A DNA stretch of 64,000 nt from Amylostereum areolatum (Eukaryota; Basidiomycota; Agaricomycetes; Russulales; Stereaceae), in assembly GCA_012932865.1 (NCBI GenBank), contig SAXG01000014.1:766740-830739 (forward strand), read 5' to 3'. The position numbers were made by a program, and so were the translations under genes. Of this stretch, positions 12,378 to 24,474 are shown one piece after another. How positions within the stretch are numbered: the stretch's first letter is position 1; each line of letters begins with the position of its first letter. The notes under the pieces were generated by a model, which saw only the letters and a program-made list of their open reading frames with translations, made no database searches and was not told the DNA's origin.

Positions 12378-12757
12378 TGCTTGTTTATTCTCGGTGGTGG
12401 GAATGGGGAAGAGATGGGGGTACACCGATGAAGGTTATTTGTGGGAACCCAGGCGCGACAACGATCATGGCGGCTTAGGGCTGCTTGTGATAGACTTGAG
12501 GGGCCCGTCGGTCCGCGGAAAATGGTCATGGGAGAACCCAGATCGATCGGGGAGGCGACGCCCTCTTGAATTACATCAGCACGTCCGTAACTCGTCACCC
12601 GATTGGCTCTTTCACGCTTTGAATGGATGGGGCGAGTGTCTCATGCATTGGTTGGCGAATGCGCGAACCGAAGTACCAAATGCATGCAATGAAGTACAGT
12701 GGTAGAGGGGCTTTGGGCACAGGATGAGAATAAACCACAGACCGAAGCCTGAGCAAG
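12378..12757. other. Intergenic region with dispersed motif copy
   Basis: A plus-strand copy of the 45-bp dispersed motif lies at 12538-12592, about 160 bp upstream of the mutarotase-like start. No gene is seen. Confidence 0.45.
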
Positions 12758-14026
12758 TCATGGCAGGACCCCTTGCGCTTGTCCTTGGGCTGGAAGAAAC
12801 AATCTCATTTCTTCTTTTGTGAGCACAACCATGAGCCTCTCCCTCGCCTCCGTGCAATGTTTCCCCCAGCACCCTGCCATCCTTTCCTCGTGCGGCTCCC
12901 TCGGCGAGTTCAGGCAGCCCTCAAATCTCGCAATCGCGCCCACCAGCTCTTTGAGATTGCGCATCTCGCGCGCATCGGATAGGGAGAATGAAGAAAAGGG
13001 GCTGATGTCGAGGCCGAGGGAGCTGGATTGAACAAGGATGGAGGCGAGGAAGGCGAGTTTGGATCGTTCGTGGGGTGTGGGCGAGGTGAGGATGAAATGA
13101 GAACGTGTCTGAAACACTCAATGACGATGGGGAAGAATGTAGGGGAACGAGGGAACTCACCGTGCTTACCGGGCCGGGGCTACGGCACACCGACCACATG
13201 TTCCAAGCCATGTCCACTTGATACTGCAACATCGCGACTAGATGGAAATGGTCAGCGTCCGACTAGCGTCAAGGCAAAATCGTACACGCCTCTTATCGTC
13301 CTGACCAGCTCCCCCACCCACTTCTCCACCCATCTTCCAACCAGTGCGTACCTGACCCCCCTGTTCATTCCGCCATACACCGCTAACAGCTCCACCAACG
13401 CCCTTTCACAGTGGCCCGAGCTCCCCGTCGCCGCCTTTCCACAGCTCGACCTCGCCTCCCCAGTAACGCACGAACCCGCGTCGATTGTGTGCGATGTGAA
13501 GGAGGAGAGGCTTGTACAGTCGAACGAGAGGACATGATGGGTGCATGTGGACAGGGTTGGACAGGAGTGGCGAGGGAACGAGGTTCTCGAGGGTGCACTG
13601 TGCGAGAATGGAGAGCTCGCGCATGAGTGCGACGGCGTGTTTGTAGTTCCCGGTGATCTGCCTGCACGGACGATTCTCAGCGCCCGAGTCGGATATAGGA
13701 GAGCGGATGACACTTACATGGTGCCCGGGTTGAATGAACGCATTGCCCCAAAGCTTGAAGAGATGCTCGACCGCGCACTGGCGTGGGATCCGCGCAAGGT
13801 GTAATAGTGCACCAAGCCCGTCCCAGTTGTGCCTCTTCACGCATTTCGGGGCGCAGAAGACTTCATCGATGTAGTCTCCGATAACCATGGCCGATAGGCC
13901 ATACCATATATCATAGGGGATGACGAGTTTCCTTTGTGTTTGTGTTTCGTGTTTGTCTCTGCATTTGCACTGGCATTTGTTGGTGGAGATGTGGAACGCG
14001 GGCTGGAGGGGACGAGCCGTGCGCAT
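12758..14026 (-). CDS. Multi-exon protein of unknown function (model approximate)
   Basis: Several reverse-strand segments behave like exons. The first runs from ATG 14026 (MRTARPLQPAFHIS) through a Cys-rich patch (NKCQCKCRDKH, CAPKCVKRH) to FIQPGHH. After a GTAAGT intron comes ITGNYKHAVALMRELSILAQ...RLYKPLLLHIAHNRRGF. A short (37-nt) intron or a frameshift then leads to CERALVELLAVYGGMNRGVRYALVGRWVEKWVGELVRTIRG. The last two exons are YQVDMAWNMWSVCRSPGP and TRSHFILTSP...LKELVGAIARFEGCL...ERLMVVLTKEEMRLFLPAQ. Helical, Leu-rich stretches look genuinely coding. I do not recognise the family, and the two middle junctions are uncertain. Confidence 0.55.
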
Positions 14027-14719
14027 ACATCGCGTTTTGAATGAGGGGCAGGAGCTAGAGGACACGAAAAAGCAGCGGGGGAGAGAAAGCGATGGAGCGT
14101 TCAGTGTAGAGGGGGAGGAGAGGCATCGAAGCCCTCGAGAGTGCGGTTACCTTTAAGAGCACATCAGGTCTCACAATGTCTCAGGCGGAGGAGTGGCGGC
14201 CACGTTTGGCGGGGAACAGGAGGTTTATGCACCGCACAGGTCGCATAGGTCCACCGCCCCGGGTGAAATATGGAGAATGGCCATATTTAGCAGTGGCGGA
14301 GGCGGCGGGGGGCGGCGGGGGGCGTGTGCAGGGACCTCAAACAGTGCGTCATCCACGTTCCGACGCGTTCCCCGCCACCCGTGTTGAAGAGCGGTGGCGT
14401 TTGGGAGAGGGGAAGCATAGCCTGGTCACAAGCAAGACATACGTTAAACCTTGATGATAGACGACGAAACGGGCACTCACGCGAGACCCCCCGTCGAAAC
14501 GTCGACCAAGCAACGCATCCATCCACGCGGTCCCAGTTCTCACCTTTCCACGACGTGATTGCGTAAACTCCGAACGAGAACGGGCGTGTTAAAAACGTCG
14601 CGGTGTGTTCCGAAAGGCGCGTGAAGGGCCCATATAATCCGAGCAATAAAAATACATACACCTGCACTGCTTAGGTGTCCGTCCTAGACCCCCCCGCGCC
14701 TCTCGCCCCCCTGCTCCGC
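14027..14719. other. Intergenic region, nothing recognised
   Basis: Contains a short GGC/GGG-rich stretch (about 14297-14330) and no supported gene. It should include the 5' flank of the unknown gene on the left and the 3' flank of the gene on the right. Confidence 0.4.
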
Positions 14720-16171
14720 TCAATCGAAGTCGTATCCGAGGCCACCGGTGGACTCTGTCTGGCCGACCGACGATCCGTACCTTGAGGACATGTTGCGCAA
14801 AAGGGGATTCAGCGAGCTCAGCTCGTCTTTGATCCCGTCTCGCGCAAACGTGTCGAGGTCTTTTAGCAGAAGCGAAATGATTTTCTGAAACGGTGGCTCA
14901 GTTTGCGGCGAGCAGCGGAGAGATGGCAAAACGAACTTTGAACTTGCCGTCCACCTTGACCACCATTTCGCCGAAGCCCGGTGTCCAACTGGGGGGAGGG
15001 CTGCTAAGCCCCGCACTGACCGCCCCTGAGCCGACAGCCACTTCCCACAGATCGTTCTCCCCTTCCTTCGCGGTTTGTCCTTGAAAGAGATATGAGACGC
15101 CAGGGTGGGGTGAAAGACCGAGCATGTGTTGGGACGCGTGGGGGAAGGGCGATGGTCCAAGCAGTTTGGATATCTTGGCGTAGAGGGCAGAGAGGATGTC
15201 GAGGAGGGAGAGAAGGGTCGTGGTGTAATCGAGAGGGAAGGGCTGCGTGGATACCATGTAAGAGAAGAAGGGGAAAGTGAGCAGGGCGGGCGAACCATAT
15301 GAGGAAAAGTAAGGTATGATGTGTCGGAGGCGTCGGGCATCATGTTGTAATCACCAATTGCGCCTGGTTGTCGTTTCGGCCGCTTCCACAAACGCTGCAT
15401 GGAAAGGTGAGCGCTGGGATGGAGGACAGCCGAGCGGACAAACATACGAGTCTTTGGCGGTCGCCCTCCTCTCTGTTCTGCTCGTACTCGTTCAACGTGT
15501 TAAGCAAGCCACGGAGGAGATCCGCGGGCTGGGAAACGTCAAATAGAGATGCGAGGGACATCGCAAGGATTGCGAAGCGGTAAGTGCGCTTCTTCATGGA
15601 GTTGTTGTCGAACACTTTGTCGAGATCAGCGCGTGAAAGCAGGATGGTGTGAAACCAATGGCTTCGGCTGATGCAAACGATATCGACCGTTTAACACGGG
15701 AAGCCATCAGGACCAGAAGGGAGCGCACCCGTCGTATACGTTGCGCATGTAGGTCAGGGTGATTATCCGCTTTTGAACCAAATCCCGAAGATACTCGACA
15801 GAGGCGCCTTGGTTGAATGGGGGGCTTCCTGCGCCTCCGAGGCCCCCCATGCCATCGGAATGCATGCTCTGTGCGTCCCATTCGCGAGCGGTGGGGGTGC
15901 TGGCGGTTGCGAAGGAAGCAGCGGATGAGAAGTTGGAAGGGGGTATGGGTATGGGTATGGGTATGGGTATAGATTGCGGGGTATTCGTTTGATAGTGAGA
16001 GGGAACGGGGGAGGGCGCGTGAGGGTTGGACGCTGGAATTGGGTTGGGGGCGGGGGGCGGGGGAGCGGGTAGAGGGTCGCGGACGGCGTTGGAGGACTTG
16101 AAGGAGGAGAGCAAATTCTGGGCGGAGGATTTGCGACGCATTGCGGGACGTGAAGGATCGGCGGGGGCCAT
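14720..16171 (-). CDS. Conserved fungal protein of unknown function
   Basis: Five exons (16171-15729, 15667-15448, 15394-15296, 15242-14937, 14884-14720) sum to 1233 nt, or 410 residues, with introns of 52-61 nt. The N-terminal roughly 120 residues are disordered (Ser, Pro, Ala) and include an Ile-Pro repeat from a GGGTAT microsatellite. The core reads SVEYLRDLVQKRIITLTYMRNVYDGRSHWFHTI, then KKRTYRFAILAMSLASLFDVS, then FPLDYTTTLLSLLDILSALYAKISKLLG. The C-terminus contains KIISLLLKDLDTFARDGIKDEL and ends GLGYDFD. The conserved-looking core and clean exon phases make it a real gene. I cannot name the family. Confidence 0.8.
15941..15970 (+). repeat. GGGTAT hexanucleotide microsatellite inside coding sequence
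   Basis: About five tandem GGGTAT units on the plus strand encode alternating Ile-Pro in the disordered N-terminus of the minus-strand gene. The repeat does not shift the frame because the unit is six bases. Confidence 0.9.
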
Positions 16172-16336
16172 GGACGGAAACGTATGTGAGCTATGGCCGA
16201 CTCGAGAGCGGGCAACGAACCGAGTGAAGCTACTGCGATCTTATCTAATCTCAAGCCCCCATCTTCCCTTTGCCCAGCTTGAGTCAACTCGAACTCTTCC
16301 ACCTCTTCTTCGTTCTCCTCCCCCGACCCTATCGCC

Positions 16337-16982
16337 ATGGCCGACATCAACTTCATCGCGAAGCAATTCGTCGACTTTTACTACAACACATTCGACACAA
16401 ATCGCGCCCAACTCGGCTCCCTTTACGTTCGTCTTTATCCCATCCCCCGTCATTTCTTTTCACTCACCTCCATTCTAGCGCGAGCATTCCATGCTCACAT
16501 TTGAGGGCGCGCCACTCCAAGGGACAGCAGCCATAGCCGAGAAACTCACCGTGCGCAATACCTTCTCACCTTATCTTTCACGATTAACTAACCCCTTCCA
16601 TCCGCCTGCAGAACCTCCCCTTCAAAACGGTGAAACACACTGTATCCACGCAGGACGCCCAACCGGCCTCCCCCACCATCGCCAGTCTCATCGTGAGCGT
16701 GACCGGCGTGCTCGCGGTGCGTTTAACCTCGTCATCCTGCACGTACACATCTCACTCTTGGGGCTTGTCCTAGGTCGACGACAGCGATACCACGCTCCAG
16801 TTCTCCCAGGTGTTCCATCTTATCCCTGAGGGCGGAAGCTACTACGTGTGCGTCGGTCTTCCCAAACTCGATCTCTCCATCCCATCTGATCGCGTTCCGC
16901 CCTTCGTCCCTCCGTCAACCCATCGCGCTCGTTTGGCTCGTCTTCCAGCTTCAACGACATTTTCCGTCTCAACTACGGTTGA
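16337..16982 (+). CDS. NTF2: Nuclear transport factor 2
   Basis: Five exons (16337-16426, 16479-16550, 16612-16716, 16774-16847, 16949-16982) sum to 375 nt, or 124 residues, matching the usual NTF2 length of about 125. The start is [23 protein letters not shown]. Later landmarks are [68 protein letters not shown] and the terminal [13 protein letters not shown]2 forms a dimer that binds RanGDP and FxFG nucleoporins and returns Ran to the nucleus. All introns have GT/AG ends and the last is the longest (101 nt). The family assignment is very secure. Confidence 0.97.
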
Positions 16983-17303
16983 TCGTCCCTCGATCGCTGG
17001 TGTTGAATCTGTATGGCGTGCGCGTGTTCGAGTGGTATACAAATCCTGTGTGTTCTTATAACTCTTTCAACTCTTTGTCTACATCAATCCCATCCGGATG
17101 GACTCTTGTGTGATCCATTGCGTTTTCGGAGACTGTCTCGTTCGTTTCATGTCTTGCTCAGGCCGACCTGGATGGTCGCGCGAACCCTTGCCTTCGAATG
17201 GCGTGAAGCCACATAATAACGAGTCAAACGTGCATTACCCCGCGTATGTCCTCGGAAAATTACCCAGCAGGTCTATCCCTGCCCTGACCTCCTCCTCCAA
17301 CCA
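16983..17303. other. Convergent 3' flanks of NTF2 and the MFS gene
   Basis: A 321-bp gap between two convergent genes; presumably untranslated regions and terminators. No ORF or repeat worth noting. Confidence 0.5.
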
Positions 17304-18745
17304 TCACTCTATATCTTTGCCCTCAGCCCTCATCCCCACCTTCGCTACCCTCGCGAACGCCATCGTCACACCTGACGCCGCAATAATCACTCCACAAAAC
17401 ACCTGCATCTTCACGAACTCGCCCGTCTCCAGATCGATCAAGGCCCCCTGCGATCGGGTTCCCGACCAAGATCCCGACACCCGCGCACGCGAAACTCATC
17501 CCGAGACGCGTCCCGACCACCCGGAGGTCGTCCGTCAGGCTGGCGACGGCAGGCGCGGCGAGCGAGACGAACGTGCCGACGAAGAACCCGTACAGGACCG
17601 CGAACGTCGCGAGCCCTCCGACGTTCCCGATGGCGATCCACGCGAACACGAGCGCGGTGCACACGAACGCGCACGGCGTGAGCGTATTGATCGCGCCGAG
17701 CCTGTCCGCGACCATGTTCGGGAAGATGCGCCCAAAAACGGACGCGGCGTTGAGGATGGGCACGAAGTAGAACGCGAGCTCGGAGGACGCCCCGGTCTTC
17801 TGCGCCGCGAAGCTGCTGATGTAGTAGAACGGGATGTACGTGCCCATGAAGCCGAGCGTGAGCCCGAACGTGAAGACGGTGTACGGCGTCTCTTTCCAGG
17901 CCGAGAGCTGGATCAATTTTCGGCGGGTGGTGGGGATGGGCCGTCGGCGCATGACGGCGATCGCGATGAAGAGCGTTCCGAAGACGATGAAACCGATGAT
18001 GCGCGTCGCCCACCCAAACCCAATTTTCGGCTCTAGCTGCCGCAGAATGGCGGGGAATACAACACCACCTGGTTCCGTGCGCAATTCAGTACGCGGGCCC
18101 TATATGAGGGGCGGTGGACACGTACCGACTCCGCTTCCTGAGGCCGCCGTACCGATGGCGAAAGGCGCGCCTCCGTTTAAAATACGTCGTGAGGACCGCA
18201 AGGGAGGGGATGAACAGGCAGCTCGCTCCCAAGCCGACGCAGACACCCTGCGCAAGGAGTATCTGATAATACTTCGTACTGATACTCGGTCATCATCAGC
18301 CCGAACACGACGAGGAAGGATCCTATCCATTCGAGGCTTCCTGAAATAGCCCATGTCGAAGAGAGGCCCGGCAAAACACCCGCAGAGCAGGAGAATGAAT
18401 GCCTGTATAGATCCTATCCAGGCGATCGCGGAGGGGGAGTTTGCGCGCAGAAGGTCGCCCTCGTATATCGTTTGGAATGACCCATAGCTGTTGACCAGTC
18501 CCCTGTTGCATTGCATGTCAGAGGGAACAGATCAAGGGAGCAGGATGAACGCACCAGGTATCGAAGATGAATATGAAGGTACCAAGGACCTGGAGCCATG
18601 CTACCAGCCCACCGTCAGGCGTATCCAATGCCGCTACTTCTGGAGGGAGCGGTGAGCCCGTTGGAGGCTCTGCGGTGGTCCCACTGGACGGCATCTCATC
18701 GGAATCAGGCAATGGTCGCTTCTCGTCTTCGAAAGAGGTCGACAT
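17304..18745 (-). pseudogene. MFS transporter (monocarboxylate-transporter-like), frame broken at four sites
   Basis: The sequence encodes a 12-helix major facilitator protein of the fungal monocarboxylate-permease type. It starts MSTSFEDEKRPLPDSDE at 18745, with a cytoplasmic N-terminus and first helix GLVAWLQVLGTFIFIFDTW. An intron leads to GLVNSYGSFQTIYEGDLL, then AIAWIGSIQAFILLLCG and, after a 57-nt intron, GVVFPAILRQL. The C-terminal half is clean (GLTLGFMGTYIPFYY, VFGRIFPNMVADRLGA, GILVGNPIAGG). Continuous reading needs removal of one extra base near 18340, 18282, 18161 and 17442; each shift has convincing family sequence on both sides and no splice signals. The stop in the restored last frame is 17304-17306. 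It is either a decayed gene or a run of sequencing errors. Confidence 0.85.
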
Positions 18746-20549
18746 GGAGAGGAAGAGCACTACAAAAGCAAAGGTGGGCAAAGGGGATGGGTAGTGGGCG
18801 GAGGAAAGCGTCGCATTATACGTGGAATGGGGTGCATGCTGGCCGCGCGCGAAGTCCTAAGAATAAAGAAGGGCGAGCGGGAGACAGGTCCGCCTCGAGA
18901 CGGAAGACATGTCCGAAGGGGCATGGCTGAGCCGAACCAGAATCAGAAGATATAACCCTATGATGAGTGTAGGTGTCCGCATACCGGTGGGATATGGAAG
19001 TAGACCCTATGTCGATTCAGAGGGCTACTCGGGTCTGCTGACCATTCAGCATAGGTCGTATATATAACCAACCTAAACTTAAAGATCGCCATCGGCGTTC
19101 AGCAGGCTTTGTATCCACGGGCATTGGGTCACCTGCGCACCGCTCGTCGCCACCGCTCATTGACACCGCGGACATCCATGGTCATAAGATCCCTAGATAT
19201 CTCGTCATGGCGTTAAATTCCTACTTAGAGGTGATATGAGAGAATGAGCGCACCTTCGATGACGATTAAGTTTCAAGAAGCATGACGGAAAGAACCTGGC
19301 GACGTGCAGCTCATTCGCAGGTTGCAGTGAGCCTCGGCACGACAGCTGCGAACGATCATTAGTCCCAGGGTGAGGATAGGCAGATGAGGTCGATACTTAC
19401 CATGAGGTAGCCGTACTCCACTAATTAGCCTTTCATGGTCGCGGAAATCGATTGTGTGAGGTCGTCTGACTAGTGTCCGAATCCTCGACCTGAGTCAGCA
19501 TACACCATGGCTGACAAAAAACCACCAGATAAACGATCCGGACCATCTGGCAGCATCGGGTATAAGTCTTCCTTCCTGGGTGGTACAGGCTTTTAGCCCG
19601 TGATAAATGTTGACCGCAAGGAAGGCCTTGACTGAGAAAAATCAGGTGGCTCGGGAGCGGTATTCCAGAAGCGACTCACCACCGATACTCCACATCACGG
19701 GGAGTAAAAGAGTGTCCCGTGTCCCATCGTAAACACTTTTGAGTTAAAAGACACATCTATGTGGCAGGATGTGGATCGCATCGAGAAATAAACGTATGCT
19801 ACCGTTTTCTACGACTGCTGGTGGTTGCACGAGTGGGCTGGCAATATCAGACATAATATATGACGCTAAGTATCAGTAGAAGGATGAGCTGATCCTGGCG
19901 GGGAGTATCCTGTCAAAAAGCCCCTCTGGAGCGGGCTGCAAAAGCTAAACAAACCTCGGCGTACATAGAATGACTTGCGAGATTACGTCGCCTGAATTCT
20001 GGATGACTCGAATGTGCTTCGACCTTACGGGATCTTCTGGATACCATGATACCGCTCGCCGAACCTGTGGCCATGTTCAAGGATAATTCAACGTGGGGTG
20101 GGCATTTGGCAAGGCCATAGCGCTGGAGAAGTTGCTGAAGCTAGCCTGGTGGCCCGTGGGAGCAAGAACCTGAGAAACAGGTCCGAATGATTTCCCATAT
20201 GCTGATGTAATCCACAAAGCCAATGGCCTCCCGATCAATCTGAACTTCCCACGTTCGTTTGTTGTCAATGGTCATTATCCTTCCCTCTTCTTAGCCAACT
20301 ATAGCCCGAGAACAACCCCCCTGCTCTATAATCTTGGCGCACGAGAGTATTCCTGTAAATATCGACTTGTGTGAGTCACTTGTTAACCTGCTTACTCAGT
20401 ATTAGTAAGTCACTCGACTGCGACATCGTTACTTATATATCATTATATCACGGTGAGAAGATTCGGAGACCAGCTCCGCGGCTTGCTATATTTACTGACG
20501 CCCGCAACAGAACTTCATCCCGTCGTTCTTACCCTCGAAGATTCTCGTG
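18746..20549. other. 1.8 kb gene-poor interval
   Basis: No supported gene on either strand. Composition is more AT-rich than the flanking genes. A reverse-strand copy of the dispersed 45-bp motif lies at about 20200-20245, roughly 300 bp upstream of the epoxide hydrolase start. Confidence 0.5.
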
Positions 20550-22087
20550 ATGTCCTTTGAAACACCCTTCATAATCGCCGTTCCCGACACCAAAGTCGCT
20601 GCTCTTCAGCGCAAACTTGCCGAGACCACTTTTCCGGATGAGCTCGATGACGCCGGGTGGGACTATGGAGTACCCCTCAAGGACATGAAGCGTCTTGTAT
20701 CCCGCTGGAGGGACGGGTACGATTGGCGTGCCGCCGAGAAGGAACTGAACGACGCTCTCCCGCAATTCACTCGTGACATTGACATCGGCGGCTTCGGTGT
20801 TCTCAGCATTCACTACGTGCATCAGAGAAGCAACGCCGTCGATGCAATTCCTTTGCTCTTTGTACATGGATGTATGCCAACCATCTCTTACTCTTTAAGA
20901 CAGCTTATCATGGACTTCCTTTAGGGCCTGGGAGTTTCATTGAAGTAAAGAAGATCTTACCCCTGCTCACCAAGTCATCGCCCGAACATCCTAGCTTCAA
21001 CGTCGTAGCTTTCAGCTTACCAGGGTTTGGGTTCTCAGAAGCGCCGCGGAAGAAGGGATTCGGTCTTGAACAGTACGCAGAGGTGCGAAGCAGATTGCCA
21101 CGTTTCGTCGAATTCCAGCTCACTGTCATTTAGGTTGGCCACAAGCTGATGCAAGCCCTAGGGTACACCGAGTATGTCACACAGGGTGGGGACTGGGGAC
21201 ATTTCGTGCGTACTCTCGTTGACGCCTATAACTACATCGTCATGGTGTATTCTAGATCACACGAGCAATCGCCAGCCTCTACGGTCCCAAGTACGTCAAA
21301 GCGTGGCACACCAACATGGCCGTGTATGTCGAATCTTCTTGGCCTCATCACAACTACTGCAATCTGACATAGGTGTTTTTAGTGCTCAACCTCCCGTATT
21401 CACTTCTCACCCATGGCAGTATATCCTTCACATGTTGACACCCTATACCGATGAAGAGCGAGTAGGGCTCGCACGCGGGAAACGGTTTCGGGAACTGGGA
21501 TTCGGGTACTTCCTACAACAGTCCACGCAGCCTCAGACCTTGGGATATTCCTTAGCGGATTCTCCCGCCGGTCTCCTCGCCTGGATCTACGAAAAATTGG
21601 TCAATTCTTCGGACAAGTATGAATGGACCGACGATGAAGGTACGCAGTCACGACCTCGTGGGGTAAAGATGCGCGATAGTAATAGTTTTGTCCAGTCCTG
21701 ACGTGGATATCCATATACTGGTTTTCTCGAGCTGGTCCCACTGCTTCCACCCGCATCTATTACGAGAATCGCCTCATTTTCAGCCAGTTTTCAGCCTACA
21801 AGCCCACCATCCCGCTAGGCCTGGCATTGTTCCCCGCAGAGTCCCGTCCTCCCCAAACGTAGGCCCGGACACCTGCGCGTGCTAAAACTTGAATATACGC
21901 GTGCTGACTTTCTCCGCTTCGTAGATGGATAGCAACAATGGGATCACTCGTCTTCCAGCAAAAACATCCACGGGGTGGGCATTTCGCTTCTTACGAGCAG
22001 CCTGAAGCTCTGGTTGAAGACGTGAGGCGGATGTTCGGGAAAGGTGGTCCCGCTTTTGCTGTTGTGCCCGGCAAGACTGGGTATTAG
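20550..22087 (+). CDS. Epoxide hydrolase-like alpha/beta hydrolase
   Basis: Seven exons (20550-20872, 20926-21082, 21134-21205, 21256-21323, 21383-21639, 21696-21858, 21925-22087) sum to 1203 nt, or 400 residues. The N-terminal domain (PF06441 type) has the [15 protein letters not shown] motif. HGWPGSF gives the oxyanion-hole HGxP. The nucleophile elbow is GGDWGH, with Asp near residue 190. LTWISIYWF and STRIYYENR lie in the lid, where tyrosines activate the epoxide. The catalytic histidine is in [11 protein letters not shown]. The family hydrolyses epoxides to diols and includes microsomal and juvenile-hormone-type epoxide hydrolases; the fungal substrate is unknown. All catalytic residues are present, so the enzyme is likely active. 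An in-frame GTG lies just before the ATG. Confidence 0.93.
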
Positions 22088-22305
22088 TTTCCCGTTGGCA
22101 CAACAGTCCGTCTGCATTATCTAAAAACAGAATATGACGTTCGACCCTTCGTTTGGATTGGATTTTTGCTGTATTTCAGGTGTGAAGAACATAATATTAT
22201 TTAAGTGGGTGAAAAGTATGGTAGGATCTATTGAAGGGGCATTTCATACACACATACAAATGTAGGCTCTACTACGACGTGCCGCATAAAGTTCATTAGA
22301 TGAAG

Positions 22306-23948
22306 TCAGGAATAGGATGGCAGACCAAGCATACTATCCAGCGGAGGTAATCCTCCTATGTAGCCTCGCGACGCAACATCGTAAGAGGGTACTTTGGAGA
22401 GGAGAGCAAGTGAGAGGGGGTGCGTCCCACCTGGGGCACTAGACATAGCCGTACTGTTCTTTAAACTGCCCTTGCGGGAGGGCAGTGAAGAAGAACGTTG
22501 AAGCCATCCGCGGAGACCCTTCGTCTTCGTCGGGCTATGTTCATCATTGGACCGGTCTCGGGTGGGGACGGGAGAAATCTCTAAGGAGGATCGACGTGAC
22601 GCCACGGACGGCGTCAAGGGACGTGAGGAGTCCGGTGAGCCCAGACCCTCGCCGTATGGGTTTGGTATGAACGGGTGATGCTTCCCCACCGTCAAGGGAG
22701 GCGCCCATGGATTCCGCACCTCCACCAACGCGCCTTCGTACTCCTGGATATCCGCAACCCGGTCACGGACATGGGACGAGTAACTGGGGAGTTCGCGTTC
22801 TTCGTCCGTCGCCAGTAGGCCGAAGAATAGTCTGCGCGTCACGAGAGTGGCCGCCTGGGCTTCGGCGAGCAGGCGGTGGTCGAGGATGTGGAGAGGGAGC
22901 GAGCACCGCTGCTCGTAGGCGTGGCCCATGACGTCTATAACGGAAATCGCCCAGTGGATTCTGTGCGTCACTTTGACCGGCTCTACGATGTGGGTCGGCG
23001 TGACTGTGGTCGGAAGGGGAACCTCGAGGAGGGCCACGACGTCGCTGGCCGAGATTTCACCATCGATCGGAACAATGTCATGAGCGGCGTTGCCCGATGC
23101 AACGACGTCATGAGACGGTCTTGCGGCCCGCAGGGAGATGGTGCTTGCAAGTTTGCGCAGCGACAGACTCCCGTGTCGACGAGGATGAGGTCGGAGGTCG
23201 TGCGTCTTGCTCGCGACCGTATGCCGCGTCTCATGCCAGCCGACGCTCGTCCACACCTTGACCGTCTCCTTGATCTCGATGTGAATGTTTGTGATCTTGA
23301 TGTGCTTCGAGATGGGCGAGAATTTAGCAAGGACGGAGACGGTGTCTCCCGCGGCCCATGCCTTGTGAGGGATAGAAACGGAGTACATGAGCTTGCCGTA
23401 CCATGTCGTCTCCGTCTCGAGTGTCTGCTGGTACTCCAGATCTTCTGATGGGAGCAAACGGGTAACGAAGACAGGCGTGCGCGCCTGCAGCTTGTGCATC
23501 AGGCCAGGACGCGTGGCTACAGCGTGGAGCCTATATGACACCGACGCCATGCAGGAAGCACTGGTGGAGATGCTGGATGGTAGGGAACCTTCGATGCAAA
23601 GATCGAAAGGATAAACATGACGGCCGGCGTCGAGTGTGCAATGTCCTGTTCCTTCAGCCTTCAAATACACCCAACGGCGTGTGCACAGTTCGTAGGAGTC
23701 GGCCGTGCTACGTCGTTTCAATTGCTGTCCAAGCCTAGTAGCGTGCAAAAAACTCACCAGTCGTCACTGACGGAAGGGACGATAGCTCTTCCCTTAAATT
23801 CTAGGGCGATTTCGTTAAACGACGTAGGTTCGTTCAACCGGAGAATGAGGTGGCCGGAGAGTGTCGTAGGCGCGGCTTCTGCGCCGAAGCCCTTCAGAAC
23901 CAGAAGGTCAGAGTCGACTGCAATTTGCAGGCTGGGGTGTTTGTCCAT
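22306..23948 (-). CDS. Arrestin-like protein (copy 1)
   Basis: Two exons, 23948-23758 and 23707-22306, are joined over a 50-nt intron and give 530 residues. The arrestin-N fold shows LSGHLILRLNEPTSF...FKGRAIVP, then the arrestin-C-like HVYPFDLCIEGSLPSSI and WAISVIDVMGHAYEQRCSLPLHILDHR. Candidate PY motifs for Rsp5/Nedd4 ubiquitin ligases occur as LPSY twice (ELPSYSSH and the terminal LPSYS) and as the weaker VPSYD. Fungal alpha-arrestins recruit such ligases to plasma-membrane transporters for endocytosis; that role is inferred. The last roughly 130 residues are Ser/Pro-rich and probably phosphorylated. The copy at 29153-30775 is a close paralogue with the same intron position and phase, on the opposite strand. 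Confidence 0.85.
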
Positions 23949-24474
23949 GGCGCGTTTTCTCTAGGGTTGTTGTCGGCGAGTTCAAGGTGGGTGCGCAGGA
24001 GATTCAAAAAGCCGTCGGCGAGTTAGTTGCTCGGGATAAGATGTGGGGATTCGAGGCTAGCTTCAAGTTGAGACGGAGTATACCACGCATTTCGTTGCAG
24101 GACATTCAAGAGCCAGAGTCCGAAACCCCAAGATTCCAATGATGATGGTCATCGGTGCCGTGCTATTCACTTTCATGGTGACTGGTAGTGGGGGAACCAG
24201 ACAACAGTTCGTACGAGCTTGACCAAATTGTACTCGCCGAGTCGCCGTCGGGGTTTCCCAGGAAATTCTCACGACGTTTGATGTACGACGTCGACGATAA
24301 GCAACCTTTGTTTGGGAGAGATCCACCCATAGGGTCTGCTTAGAATATTGGCCATATTTTGTGAAGCCTACAGAATACAAACACAGGCCAACTCATTTCG
24401 TACACAGACTCACAAAGCACATGGCCCACGAGCTCGCTCGTCCGAAAACCCGCTCACCCGACCAAAGCCCGACT
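23949..24474. other. Spacer between arrestin copy 1 and CWC22
   Basis: Both neighbours lie on the minus strand, so this interval holds the 3' flank of CWC22 and the promoter of arrestin copy 1. No gene is seen. Confidence 0.45.

Noticed and set aside
15941..15970. GGGTAT repeats as telomeric or interstitial telomere sequence
   Set aside because: The array is only about five units, lies in frame in a coding exon, and its unit is not the fungal telomere repeat TTAGGG.
17098..18036. 312-codon plus-strand frame rich in Arg, Glu and Asp
   Set aside because: It is the antisense shadow of the MFS transporter, whose transmembrane sequence on the minus strand is clearly the real coding strand.
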